64,000 nucleotides of DNA, from positions 62,001 through 126,000 of the forward strand of contig JARWIR010000022.1 of NCBI GenBank assembly GCA_029959085.1, read 5' to 3'. Numbering within the stretch: position 1 is the first letter of the stretch; each line of letters starts with the position of its first letter. Both the position numbers and the translations under genes were made by a program. Of this stretch, positions 23,386 to 36,073 are shown piece by piece. Under the pieces are notes generated by a model, which saw nothing but the letters and a program-made list of their open reading frames with translations, searched no databases and was not told the DNA's origin. Origin of the DNA: Nemophila menziesii (lineage: Eukaryota > Streptophyta > Magnoliopsida > Boraginales > Hydrophyllaceae).

Positions 23386-26300
23386 GAGGGAACAGTTCAT
23401 AGAGTCTACAAGTCTTGTTCATTCAAACAATTTGTAAGAGTTCGAAAGTCTCTTGATTCTTTCCAAAGCCAGCGAAAGTAGTACAAACTTGACCCATTTC
23501 GCACCTTATATTGCAAAAACTTCCACCATCGCTACCTTGAGTGTTTCTAAGAGCCCCACCAAAACCAACATTGTTTTTTGGAAATGGAACCATATTGGTA
23601 GTCTCAAATTGACGAGAACTAAAATTATCAGAGATTGTGTACCTAAATTTCCAAAACCGTCTAAAGGGGTGTTAGAAATTTAGTTGAGCATCATGGGCAT
23701 GGTTTTTTTGGTGGTAAAAAGAATTTTACCAAAGATGGGTCAAGATTATTAAATAGTGTAGCTGGTGATGGTGAAAAAGAAGCAGAAGAATAGACCTTGT
23801 TGAAACTGAGTAAAAAAGTTATGCTTTGGTGCTCAAGCATGACGTTATTGTTAGCAATAACATTGTTATTATTGTTGTTATTGTTCATGTACCAATCTTC
23901 ATCATTTGTTGTACATACAAATTTGTTAATGGTGTTGAAAATTATTAGATAAGAAAGAGTTTGAAAGATCTCAAAAGACGAGCATGATCTAGAAATTTTA
24001 TAGATCACTCTCCATTATTGTCAATAACTATAATTTTAAACATAAATATACCTATTATAAGTCGTCCTTATTAAGAATTTAAGTTAGCAATGAATGTCGT
24101 AATTGGCATTAGAATCACTGTAAGCAAGTTTTTAATTTAAAATATAATTAGTATTATACAATTTATTCTAGTCAAATAAAAAAGAATTGTTAATTATCTA
24201 ATAAGATAAATGTTGACAAAATAAATTATCAAAACAAGAAAATAGAATTGAAATCAAAATGTACTATTTAGGTTTTTCTAATTTCTAAATTAATTACATT
24301 TATATACAACATAATCTTGGGGTTAGTCTTTCATCCAATATTGAATGGTCCAATATATAAATAGTTATAATTTGGCCATGCGTCATTATATAAATGGAAT
24401 ATTGGTCCATCCAATATTCGATTGAAGATTTTTCTCATTATCAGGACCACATTCATTATTTACCTCTAATCATGTTAGTTTCAAATAGAACTCTAACCTA
24501 GCCGCCTTCCAGTATACACATAACATACTAGCAACATCACCTATTATTTGTCTTTGTTCTCTTATCTCTCTCAATCTACTTTTCTCTAATATGGTTTTTC
24601 GTATCAAATCATTTTTGTTCACTATCACTTCATTCATCTTTCATTCTTGTGTACTATTGTTGTTCTCCACTTCCCAAGATTACAGCCTATTATTAAACTA
24701 AGTGTAACTTGTATTTCAAATAGTTGGACATTACATATCAAAAAATAAAAACAAGGTACTTTTATGATATTTAAAAAATTAATAGTTTGGGGAAATTTAC
24801 AATATATTTTTTTATATTATTCATACTTGGTTGTAGAATAATATTAATAAATTTAACTGTTTGATTAATTGAACAAAAAAAGAGTGCAAAAATTAGATTT
24901 GTTTAGAAAACATTACTTTTTGCATCTTTATATTTGTGAATATTAGTTGTACCTTGTTAGCTTATATATATCTATGGATTTTTATTCATAAAATTGCTAA
25001 ATACTTATTCAAATTTTTAACTATAAATAAGTTAGATTTTATTTTTGTAACAAATATTTTGGAAATCCTAATTTTGTACCTTTACAAGTTTATAGTGTTA
25101 AATAAATTTTTTCATTATTGTAGATAAACTCTTGGTGGAGCTTTGGAGATTATATCTTTGGTATGTCCATAAACAATTGTTTATAGTAATCATGTCTAGT
25201 CAATTAAATATTTCTAAATCCATGATTTTTTTTCGAATTTACTGTATAGTTTAAAATGTCATGTTTGTCCACTTAACTTTAGTTTAGCTGGGATTTTGCA
25301 TTCTAGCATTGAGATCAAAAAAACTTCAGTTTTATTATATCATAAATATTTTTATAAGTATCTTTATAAGTAAAGTCTAATTATATGGGCTGGTTTTACC
25401 CAACTCTTGGATAAGGTAAATCAAGAATAATATATATATCGGTTCCAGAGATTGCTGGGGTAACGCTAGATAGAGTAAAAAATGTTTACCCTTGGATTAA
25501 TTCGGGGTAACCGTTGGATACCTTCAATTGCAATCCATTTCCTTAGTTTAACTTCGGAATATCCCTATTGATCAACATGGGCCAATTTCTTTTTACACAC
25601 GATAGAGTAAAAAAATGACTTAGAATCCAGAAAAGATGAAGTCATCATTCTTCTAATTCATCAATATTATCTACTATAAACGAATAAGATGAAATTAACA
25701 ATTTATAAACCAATATGAATCTTAAAATTCGATACTTCATGAATCATATAGTTCAAAAAAAGTTACAATTCAAAGTATAAAGATTTATACATTACTTAAC
25801 TTTCCCCAAACTATTTAAAAAAAATCCTTTTACATCATAAACCTTCAAAAGCCTAGATTAATTAGGTTCTTGTTAGTCATCTCGGGTGCTCGGTCAACCT
25901 ATTCAACCCTATATATTTCTTTTCACACAAAATATGTTAAGTACATAAGTTATTTAGAAGCTTTAGGATTTAGAAAACTAAGATTCATCATAGACCTTAA
26001 AGTTTTACTAATTTAGGGAGTGAACAGCAAACTTGTAGATACTAAAATACAAAGTGTTGTAATTTTAGAGACTGAAATGTAAAGTTTAGTAGCTTCTGGA
26101 ACTGAAATGCAAAATCTTAGTGGACTGAACCCCAAGAAGTGTTACTTATATTTTAAATCATTACGGTCTAGATTATAAAATATCATTGATCTCCGATTAA
26201 TTACATCCCTTATCTTTTGAACTATAAGAAGATTGAGAACTTACCCCCCCCCCCACTGTTTAAAATGGTACTGGTTACCCCATTATTAGTTTTCGTGACT

Positions 26301-26648
26301 CGTTACCCCTGTTAACGGAAACCGTAAAAAACCGTCCTTAGTTGGTCATGTGCCTGATTAAAAAAACAAATTTTCTGATTTAATAAACACTACCTATTAA
26401 TTAACAATAGTATATTTGGTAGTTCCTAATCACCTAAACTTTAAAAACACAAATTTAAAACAAAAATAATAAAGCATCATACACAAAATCATTCATTGGG
26501 AAAACTAGAAGAACCCTAATTTAAAAAATTCATGTTGCCCATTTTAGTAAACTCTTATGCCCATTAGAAAATCCAAGCTTGTGTAATTTGGACTTTGCCT
26601 CATTTAAACGAACCTTAAATTTTTATGTAAGTCTTGTTTATTTTTCAG
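23386..26648 (+). repeat. Monomer M8, type E
   Basis: 3263 bp. Gene fragment 23423-24043, hairpin 24337-24418, mini-exon 25124-25160 followed by GTATGT, sub-repeats from 26016, C run of 11 at 26244-26254. First half close to B, second half close to M5. M19 is the counterpart at +35712, except for a D-like stretch described under M19. Confidence 0.95.
23423..24043 (-). pseudogene. Broken gene fragment, E-type copy
   Basis: Open stretch 24008-23691 with an intact Asn run and the 33-bp in-frame loss. It differs from B copies by ATGACGTTATTG against ATGACGCTATTG (Asn against Ser in the NNNV motif). Confidence 0.45.
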
Positions 26649-29446
26649 GAGGGAACAGTTCATAGAGTCTACAAGTCTTGTTCATTTTTCAAACAATTTG
26701 TAAGAGTTCGAAAGTCTCTTGATTCTTTTCAAAGCCAGCGAAAGTATTACAAACTTGACCCATTTCGCCACTTATATTGCAAAAACTTCCACCATCGCTA
26801 CCTTGAGTGTTTCTAAGAGCGCCACCAAAACCAATATTGTTTTTTGGAAATGGAACCATATTGGTAGTCTCAAATTGACGAGAACTAAAATTATCAGAGA
26901 TTGTGTACCTAAATTGCCAAAACCGTCTAAAGGGGTGTTAGAAATTTAGTTGAGCATCATGGGCATGGTTTTTTTGGTGGTAAAAAGAATTGTACCAAAG
27001 ATGGGTCAGGATTATTAAATAGTGTAGCTGGTGATGGTGAAAAAGAAGCAGAAGAATCGAATGCTCCTTGTAAAAGAAAATTGTTATAATTATCTAATAA
27101 GATAAATGTTGACAAAATACATTATCAAAACAAGAAAATAGAAATGAAATAAAAATGAACTATTTAGGTTTTTGTAATTTCTAAATTAATTACATTTATG
27201 TACCACATAATCGATTGAAGATTTTTCTCATTATCAGGACCACATTCATTATTTACCTCTAATCATGTCAGTTTGAAATAGAACTCTAACCTAGCCGCCT
27301 TTAAGTATACACATAACATACTAGCACCATTACCTATTATTTGTCTTCGTTCTCTTATCTCTCACAATCTTCTTCTCTCTAATCTGGTTTTTTGTATTAA
27401 ATCTTTTTTGTTCACTATCACTTCATTCATCTTTCATTCTTGTGTACTATTGTTGTTCTCCACTTCCCAAAATTATAACCTATTTTTAAACTAAGTGTAA
27501 CTTGAATTTCAGATTGTTAGACATTAAATTTCAAAAAATAAAAACAAGGTACTTTTATAATATTTAAAAAATTAATTGATTGGGTAATTTTACAATTTAT
27601 TTTTTAATATTATTCATACTTGGTTGTAGAATAGCATTAAGAAATTTAACTGTTTGATTAATTGAACAATAAAAAAGGCAAAAATTAGATTTGTTTAGGA
27701 AACATTACTTTTTGCATCTTTGTATTTGTGAATATTAGTTGTACATTGTTAGCTTATATATATATATATCTATGGATTTTTATTCATAAAATTGCTAAAT
27801 ACTTATTCAAATTTTTAACTTTAAATAAGTTAGATTTTATTTTGGTAACAAATATTTTGGAAATCCTAATTTTGTACCTTTACAAGTTTATATTGTTAAA
27901 TAAATTTTTTCATTATTGTAGATAAACTCTTGGTGGAGCTTTGGAGATTATATCTCTGGTAAGTCCATAAACAATTGTTTAATAGTAATCATGTCTAGTG
28001 AATTAAATATTTCTAAATCCATGATTTTTTTTCGAATTTACTGTATACTTTAAAATGTCATGTTTGTCCACTTAACTTTAGTTTAGCTGGAATTTTGCAT
28101 TCTAGCATTGAGATCAAAAAAACTTCAGTTTTATTATATCATAAATATTTTTATAAGTATCTTTATAAGTAAAGTCTAATTATATGGGCTAGTGTTACCC
28201 AACTCTTGGATAAGGTAAATCAAGAATAGTATATATCAGTTCCAGAAATTGCTGGAGTAACGCTAGATAGAGTAAAAAAATGTTTACCCTTGGATTAATT
28301 CGGGTTAACCGTTGGATACCTTAAATTGCATTCGATTTCCTTAGTTTTACTTCGGATTATCCCGATTGATCAACATTGGCCAAATTTTTTTAACACAGAG
28401 TAAAAAAATGACTTAGAATCTAGAAAAGGAGAAGTCATCATTCTTCTAATTCATCAATATTATCTACTATAAACGAATAAGATGAAATTAACAATTTATA
28501 AACCAATACGAATGTTAAAATTCGATATTTCATGAAGCATATACTTCAAAAAAGTTACAATTCAAAGTATAAATATTTATACATTACATAACTTTCCCAA
28601 AAAACTATTAAAAAAATTTCCTTTTACTTCATAACCCTTAAAAATCCTAGATTAATGAGGGTCTTGTTAGTCATCTCGGGTGCTTGGTCAACCTATTCAA
28701 CCCTATATATTTCTTTTCACACAAAATATGTTAAGTACATAAGTTATTTAGAAGCTTTAGGATTTAGAAAACTAAGATTCATCATAGACCTTAAAGTTTT
28801 AATAATTTAGGGAGTGAACTGCAAACTTGTATGGACTAAAATGCAAAGTGTTGTAGTTTTAGAGACTGAAATATAAAGTTTAGTAGCTTTTGGAACTGAA
28901 ATGCGAAATCTTAGTGGATTGAACCCCAAGAAGTGTTACTTATTTTTTATATCATTACGGTTTAGATTATAAAATATCATTGATCTCCGATTAATTACAT
29001 CCATTCCTCCTGAACTATGAGAAGATTGAGAACTTACCCCCCCACTGTTTAAAATGGTACTGGTTACCCCCATTATTAGTTTTCGTGCCTCGTTACCCCT
29101 GTTAACAGAAACCGTAAAAAATCGCCGTTAGTTGGTCATGTGCCTGATTTTTTTAAGTAAAAAACAAATTTTCTGATTTAATAAACATTACCTATTAATT
29201 AACAATAGTATATTTGGTAGTTCCTAATCACCTAAACTTTAAAAACACAAATTTAAAACAAAAATAATAAAGCATCATACACAAAATCATTCATTGGGAA
29301 AACTAGAAGAACCCTAATTTTAAAAATTCATGTTGCCCAGTTTAGTAAACCCTTATGCCCATTAGAAAATCCAAGCTTGTGTAATTTGGACTTTGCCTCA
29401 TTTAAACGAACCTTAAATTTTTATATAAGTCTTGTTTATTTTTCAG
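26649..29446 (+). repeat. Monomer M9, type F (two internal deletions)
   Basis: 2798 bp. Deletion points at about 27082 (gene fragment) and 27212 (hairpin). Mini-exon 27922-27958 with GTAAGT, sub-repeats from 28810. The same two breakpoints as M6 and M20 mean both deletions predate spread of this class. Counterpart of M20 at +35710. Confidence 0.95.
26699..27082 (-). pseudogene. 5'-deleted gene fragment, F-type copy
   Basis: Same truncation as M6. The retained downstream reading contains NMVPFPKNN-like sequence and stops at 26701-26699. Confidence 0.42.
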
Positions 29447-32400
29447 GAGGGAACAGTTCATAGAGTCTACAAGTCTTGTTCATTTTTCAAACAATTTGTA
29501 AGAGTTCGAAAGTCTCTTGATTCTTTCCAAAGCCATCGAAAATATTACAAACATGACCAACTTCGCCACTTATATTACAAAAACTTCCACCACCGCAACC
29601 TTGAGTGTATCTAAGAGCGCCACCAAAACCAACATTGTTTTGTGGAAATGGAACCATATTGGTAGTCTCAAATTGACGAGAACTAAAATTATCTGAGATT
29701 GTGTACCTAAATTTCCAAAACCGTCTAAAGGGGTGTTAGAAATTTGGTTGAGCATCATGGGTATGGTTTTTTTTGTGGTAAGAAGAATTGTACCAGAGAT
29801 GGGTCAACATTATTAAATAGTGTAGCTGGTGATGGTGAAAAAGAAGCAGACGAATCGAATGCTCCTTGTAAAAGAAAATTGTTTTGATCAACCTTGTTGA
29901 AACTGGGTGAAAAAGTTATGCGTTGGTGCTCAAGCATGACGTTATTGTTAGCAATGCTAATAATAACATTGTTATTATTGTTGTTATTGTTCATGTACCA
30001 ACCTACATCATTTGTTGTACATACAAATTTGTTAATTGTGTTGAAAATTATTAGATAAGAAAAGAGTTTGCAAGATCTCAAAAGACGAGCTTGATCTAGA
30101 AATTTTATAGATCACTCTCCATTATTGTCAATAATTATAATTGTAAACATAAATATACCTGTTATAAGTCGTCCTTATTAAGAATTTAAGTTAGCAATGA
30201 ATGTCGTAATTGTCATTAGAATCACTGTATGCAAGTTTTTAATTTAAAATATAATTAATATTATATAATTTATTCTAGTAAAATATAAAAAAATTGTTAT
30301 CATTATCTAATAAGATAAATGTTGACAAAATACATTATCAAAACAAGAAAATAGAAATGAAATCAAAATGTACTATCTATGTTTATCTAATTTCTAAATT
30401 AATTACATTTATGTACAACATAATATTGGGGTTAGTCTTTCATCGAATATTGGATGGTCCAATATATAAATACTGATAATTGGGCCATGCGTCATTATAT
30501 AAATGGAATATTGGTCCATCCAATATTCGATTGAAGATTTTTCTCATTATCAGGACCACATTCATTATTTACCTCTAATCATGTCAGTTTCAAATAGAAC
30601 TCTAACCTAGCCGCCTTTAAGTATACAAATAACATACTATCACCATTACCTATTATTTGTTTTGGTTCTCTTATCTCTCTAAATCTTATTCTCTCTAATC
30701 TGGTTTTTCGTATCAAATCTTTTTTGTTCACTATCACTTCATTCATCTTTCATTCTTGTGTACTATTGTTGTTCTCCACTTCCCAAAATTACAACCTATT
30801 TTTAAACTAAGTTTAACTTGTATTTCAGATCGTTGGACATTACGTTTAAAAAAAGAAAAACAAGGTACTATTATAATATTTAAAAAATTAATTGATTGGG
30901 TAATTTTACAATTTATTGTTTAATATTATTCATACTTGGTTGTGGAATAATATTAAGAAATTTAACTGTTTGATTAATTGAAAAAAAAAGAGGGCAAAAC
31001 TTAGATTTGTTTAGGAAACATTACTTTTTGCATCTTTATATTTGTGAATATTAGTTGTACATTGTTAGCTTATATATATCTATGGATTTTTATTCATAAA
31101 ATTGCTAAATACTTATTCAAATTTTTAACTGTAAATAATTTAGATTTTATTTTTGTAAGAGATATTTTGGAAATCCTAATTTTGTATCTTCACAAGTTTA
31201 TAGTGTTAAATAATTTTTTTCATTATTGTAGATAAACTCTTGGTGGAGCTTTGGAGATTATATCTCTGGTAAGTCCATTAAAAATTGTTTAATAGTAATC
31301 ATGTCTAGTGAATTAAATATTTTAAAATCCAGGATTGTTTTTTCGAATTTACTGTATACTTTAAAATGTCATGTTTGTCCACTTAACTTTAGTTTAGCTG
31401 GGATTTTGCATTCTAGCATTGAGATAAAAAAACTTCATTTTTATTATATCATAAATATTTTTATATGTATCTTTATAAGTAAAGTCTAATTATATGGGCT
31501 GGTTTTACCCAACTCTTGGATAAGGTAAATCAAGAATAATATATTGGTTCCAGAAGTTTCTGGCGTAACCCTAGATAGAGTAAAAAAATGTTTACCCTTG
31601 GATTAATTTGGGTTAACCGTTGGATACCTTCAATTACATTCGATTTCCTTAGTTTATCTTTGGATTATACCTATTGATCAACATCGGCCAAATTTTTTTT
31701 CCATATCATATAGCAAAAAAATTACTTAGAATCTAGAAAAGATGAAGTCATCATTCTTCTAATTCATCAATATTATCTATTATAAACGAATAAGATGAAA
31801 TTAACAATTTATAAACCAATACTAATGTTAAAATTCGATACTTCATGAATCATATACTTCAAAAAAAGTTACAATTCAAAGTATAAAGATTTATACATTA
31901 CTTAAATTTACCCAAAAACTATTAAAAAAAATTTCCTTTTACTTCATAAACCTTCAAAAGCCTAGATTAATTTGGGTCTTGTTAGTCATCTCGGGTGCTC
32001 GGTCAACCTATTCAACCCTATATATTTCTTTTCACACAAAATATGTTAAATACATAAGTTATTTAGAAACAGTAGGATTTAGAAAACTAAGATTCATCAT
32101 AGACCTTAAAGTTTTACTAATTTAGGGAGTGAACTGAAAACCTGTAGGGACTAACATGCAAAGTGTAGTAGTTTTAGAGACTGAAGTGTAAAGTTTAGTA
32201 GCTTCTGGAACTGAAATGCAAAATCTTAGTGGATTTGAACCCCAAGAAGTGTTACTTATTTTTTTATATCATTACTGTTTAGATTATAAAATATAATTGT
32301 TCTCCGATTAATTACATCCATTACCCCCTGAACTATGAGAAGATTGAGAACATACCCCCCCACTGTTTAAAATTGTACTGGTTACCCCCATTATTAGTTT

Positions 32401-32763
32401 TCGTGACTCGTTACCCTTGTTAGCAGAAACCGTAAAAAACTGTCGTTAGTTGGTCATGTGCCTGATTTTTTAATTAAAAAAACAAATTTTCTGATTTAAT
32501 AAACATTACCTATTAATTAACAATAATATATTTGGTAGTTCCTAATCACCAAACTTTAAAAACACAAATTTAAAACAAATATAATAAAGCATCATACACA
32601 AAATCATTCATTGGGAAAACTAGAAGAACCCTAATTTCAAAAATTCATGTTGCCCATTTTAGTAAACTCTTATGCCCATTAGAAAATCCAAGCTTGTGTA
32701 ATTTGGACTTTTCCTTATTTAAACGAACCTTAAATTTTTATATAAGTCTTGTTTATTTTTCAA
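29447..32763 (+). repeat. Monomer M10, type G
   Basis: 3317 bp. Gene fragment 29487-30150, hairpin 30446-30527, mini-exon 31232-31268 with GTAAGT, sub-repeats from 32125. Private variants are frequent in the second half, for example TTTCTGGCGTAACC near 31557 and TTAGCAGAAACCG near 32419, so this half has escaped recent homogenisation. Confidence 0.94.
29487..30150 (-). pseudogene. Broken gene fragment, G-type copy with local expansion
   Basis: Open stretch 30081-29755. After the Asn run the usual VIANNN is expanded by three codons to VIISIANNN, a small in-frame duplication-like insertion near 29955. The proline-lysine motif reads LPQKK instead of LPPKK. Confidence 0.45.
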
Positions 32764-32803
32764 GAGGGAACAGTTCGTAGAGTCTACAAGTCTTTTTAAT
32801 TTT

Positions 32804-33457
32804 TCAAACAATTTGTAAGCGTTCGAAAGTCTCTTGATTCTTTTCAAAGCCAGCGAAAGTATTACAAACGTGACCTATTTCGCCACTTATATTGCAAAAA
32901 CTTCCACCATCGCTACCTTGAGTGTTTCTAAGAGCGCCACCAAAACCAACATTGTTTTGTGGAAATGGAACCATATTAGTTGTCTCAAATTGACGAGGAC
33001 TAAAATTATCTGAGATTGTGTACCTAAATTTCCAAAACCATCTAAAGGGGTGTTTGAATTTTGGTTGAGCATCATGGGCATGGTTTTTTTGTGGTAAGAA
33101 GAATTGTACCAGAGATGGGTCAAGATTATTAAATAGTGTAGCTGGTAATAGTGAAAAAGAAGCAGAATAATCGAATGCTCCTTGTAAAAGCAAATTGTTC
33201 TGATCAACCTTGTTGAAACTGGGTTAAAAAGTTATACTTTGGTGCTCAAGCATGTCGCTATTGTTAGCAATAACATTGTTATTATTGTTGTTATTTTTCA
33301 TGTACCAATCTACATCATTTTTTGTACATACAAATTTTTTAATGGTGTTTAAAATTATTAGATAAGAAAAGAGTTTGAAAGATCTCAAAAGACTAACTTG
33401 ATCTAGAAATTTTATAGATCACTCTCCTTTATTGGCAATAACTATAATTGTAAATAT
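32804..33457 (-). pseudogene. Broken gene fragment of M11, longest downstream frame
   Basis: A single frame 33193-32804 runs from MLLQGAFDYSASF through LFNNLDPSLVQFF, then HDAQPKFKHPFRW and the Gly/Asn-rich part to LQIV and the TGA at 32806-32804. A shorter A tract with GTGGTAAG instead of GGTGGTAA keeps it open where others break. A stop (TTAAAAAG on + strand near 33224) separates it from the poly-Asn part. Whether its middle portion is the ancestral frame is unclear, because another frame there gives the more natural NTPLDGFGNLG. Confidence 0.45.
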
Positions 33458-33646
33458 ACATATACCTATTATAAGTCGTCCTTAATAAGAATTTAAGTTA
33501 GTAATGAATGTCGTAATTGGCATTAGAATCATTGTATGCAAGTTTTTAATTTAAAATATTATTAATATTATATAATTTATTCTAGTAAAATATAAAAGAA
33601 TTGTTATAATTATCTAATTAGATAAATGTTGACAAAATACATTATC

Positions 33647-33666
33647 AAAAAAAAAAAAAAAAAAAA
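33647..33666. repeat. Run of 20 A in M11
   Basis: Other monomers have an A-rich but mixed stretch here (AAAACAAGAAAATAGAAA). The pure run has nearly the same length, so it is not an inserted tail. A sequencing or consensus error is possible. Confidence 0.9.
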
Positions 33667-36073
33667 TGAAATCAAAATGTACTATTTAGGTTTTTCTAAT
33701 TTCTAAATTAATTATATATATGTACCACATAATCTTGGGGTTAGACTTTCATCCAATATTGGATGGTCCAATATATAAATACTGATAATTGGGCCATGCG
33801 TAATAATATAAATGGAATATTGGTCCATCAAATATGCGATTTAAGATTTTTCTCATTATAGGACCACATTCATTATTTACCTCTAATCATGTCAGTTTCA
33901 AATAGAACTCTAACCTAGCCGCGTTTAAGTATACACATAACATACTAGCACCATTATCTATTATTTGTCTTCGTTCTCTTATCTCTCTCAATCTTCTTCT
34001 CTCTAATCTGGTTTTTTGTATCAAATCTTTTATGTTCTCTATCACTTCATTCATCTTTCATTCTTGTGTACTATTGTTGTTCTCCACTTCCCAAAATTAC
34101 AACCTATTTTTAAACTAAGTTTAACTTGTATTTTAGATCGTTGGACATTACATTTAAAAAAATAAAAACAAGGTACTATTATAATATTTAAAAAATTAAT
34201 TGATTGGGTAATTTTACAATTTATTTTTTAATATTATTCATACTTGGTTGTAGAATAATATTAAGAAATTTAACTGTTTGATTAATTGAACAAAAAAAGA
34301 GGGCAAAACTTAGATTTGTTTAGGAAACATTACTTTTTGCATCTTTATATTTGTGAATATTAGTTGTACATTGTTAGCTTATATATATATCTATGGATTT
34401 TTATTCATAAAATTGCTAAATACTTATTCAAATTTTTAACTGTAAATAAGTTATATTTTATTTTTGTAAGAAATATTTTGGAAATCCTAATTTTGTACCT
34501 TCACAAGTTTATAGTGTTAAATAAATTTTTTCATTATTGTAGATAAACACTTGGTGGAGCTTTGGAGATTATATCTCTGGTGAGTCTATAAACAATTGTT
34601 TAACATTAATCATGTCTAGTGAATTAAATATTTTAAAATCCATGATTTTTTTTCGAATTTACTGTATACTTTAAAATGTCATGTTTGTCCACTTATCTTT
34701 AGTTTAGCTGGGATTTTGCATTCTAGCATTAAGATCAACAAAACTTCAGTTTTATTATACCATAAATATTTTTATAAGTATCTTTCTAAGTAAAGTCTAA
34801 TTATATGGGCTGGTTTTACCCAACTCTTAGATAAGGTAAATCAAGAATAATATATATTGATTCCAGAAATTGATGGGGTAACGCTAGATAGGGTAAAACA
34901 TAATTACTTAGGGATTAATTCGGGTTAACCGTTGGATACATTCAATTGCATTCGATTTCCTTAGTTTAATTTCAGAATATCCCTATTGATCAACATTGGC
35001 CAAATTTTTTTTACACTTGATAGAGTAAAAAAATTACTTATAATCTAGAAAAGATGAAGTCATCATTCTTCTAATTCATCAATATTATCTACTATAAACG
35101 AATAAGATGAAATTAAAAATTCATAAACCAATACGAATGTTAAAATTCGATACTTCATGATTCATATACTTCAAAAAAAGATTACAATTCAAAGTATAAA
35201 GATTTATACATTACTTAACTTTCCCCAAAAACTATTAAAAAAAATTTCCTTTTACTTCATAAACCATAAAAAGCCTAGATTAATTAAGGTCTTGTTAGTC
35301 ATCTCGGGTGCTCGGTCAACCTATTCAAACCTATATATTTCTTTTCACACAAAATATGTTAAGTACATATGTTATTTAGAAGCTTTAGGAATTAGAAAAC
35401 TAAGATTCATCATAGACCTTAAAGTTTTACTAATTTAGGGAGTGAACTGCAAACATGTAGGGACTAAAATGCAAAGTGTTGTAGTTCTAGAGACTGAAAT
35501 GTAAAGTTTAGTAGCTTCTGGAACTGAAATGCAAAATCTTAGTGGATTGAACCCCAAGAAGTGTTACTTATTTTTTATATCATTACGGTTTAGATTATAA
35601 AATATCATTGATCTCTGATTAATTACATCCATTACCTCCTGAACTATGAGAAGATTGAGAACTTAACCCCCCTGTTTAAAATGGTACTGGTTCCCCCATT
35701 ATTAGTTTTCGTGACTCGTTACCCTTGTTAACAGAAACCGTAAAAAACCGCCGTTAGTTGGTCATATGCCTGATTTTTTTAATTAAAAAAACAAATTTTC
35801 TGATTTAAAAAACATTACCTATTAATTAACAATAGTATATTTGGTAGTTCCTAATCACCTAAACTTTAAAAACACAAATTTAAAACAAAAATAATAAAGC
35901 ATCATACACAAAATCATTCATTGGGAAAACTAGAAGAACCCTAATTTCAAAAATTCATGTTGCCCATTTTAGTAAACTCTTATGCCCATTAGAAAATCCA
36001 AGCTTGTGTAATTTGGACTTTGCCTCATTTAAACGAACCTTAAATTTTTATATAAGTCTTGTTTATTTTTCAA

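Larger units (their letters stand above)
32764..36073 (+). repeat. Monomer M11, divergent, C-like ends with G-like middle
   Basis: 3310 bp. Gene fragment 32804-33457 of C/D style, hairpin 33755-33836 with a damaged right arm (ATCAAATATG), leader and mini-exon 34543-34579 of the style of M7 (GTGAGT donor), second half C-like, sub-repeats from 35438. A run of 20 A at 33647-33666 replaces an A-rich stretch that is not pure A in other monomers. It separates the E-F-G block from the second hybrid-B-C-D block. Confidence 0.93.

Noticed and set aside
33647..33666. A20 run as a retroposon poly(A) tail
   Set aside because: It replaces a stretch of nearly equal length, with no inserted sequence upstream and no target-site duplication.
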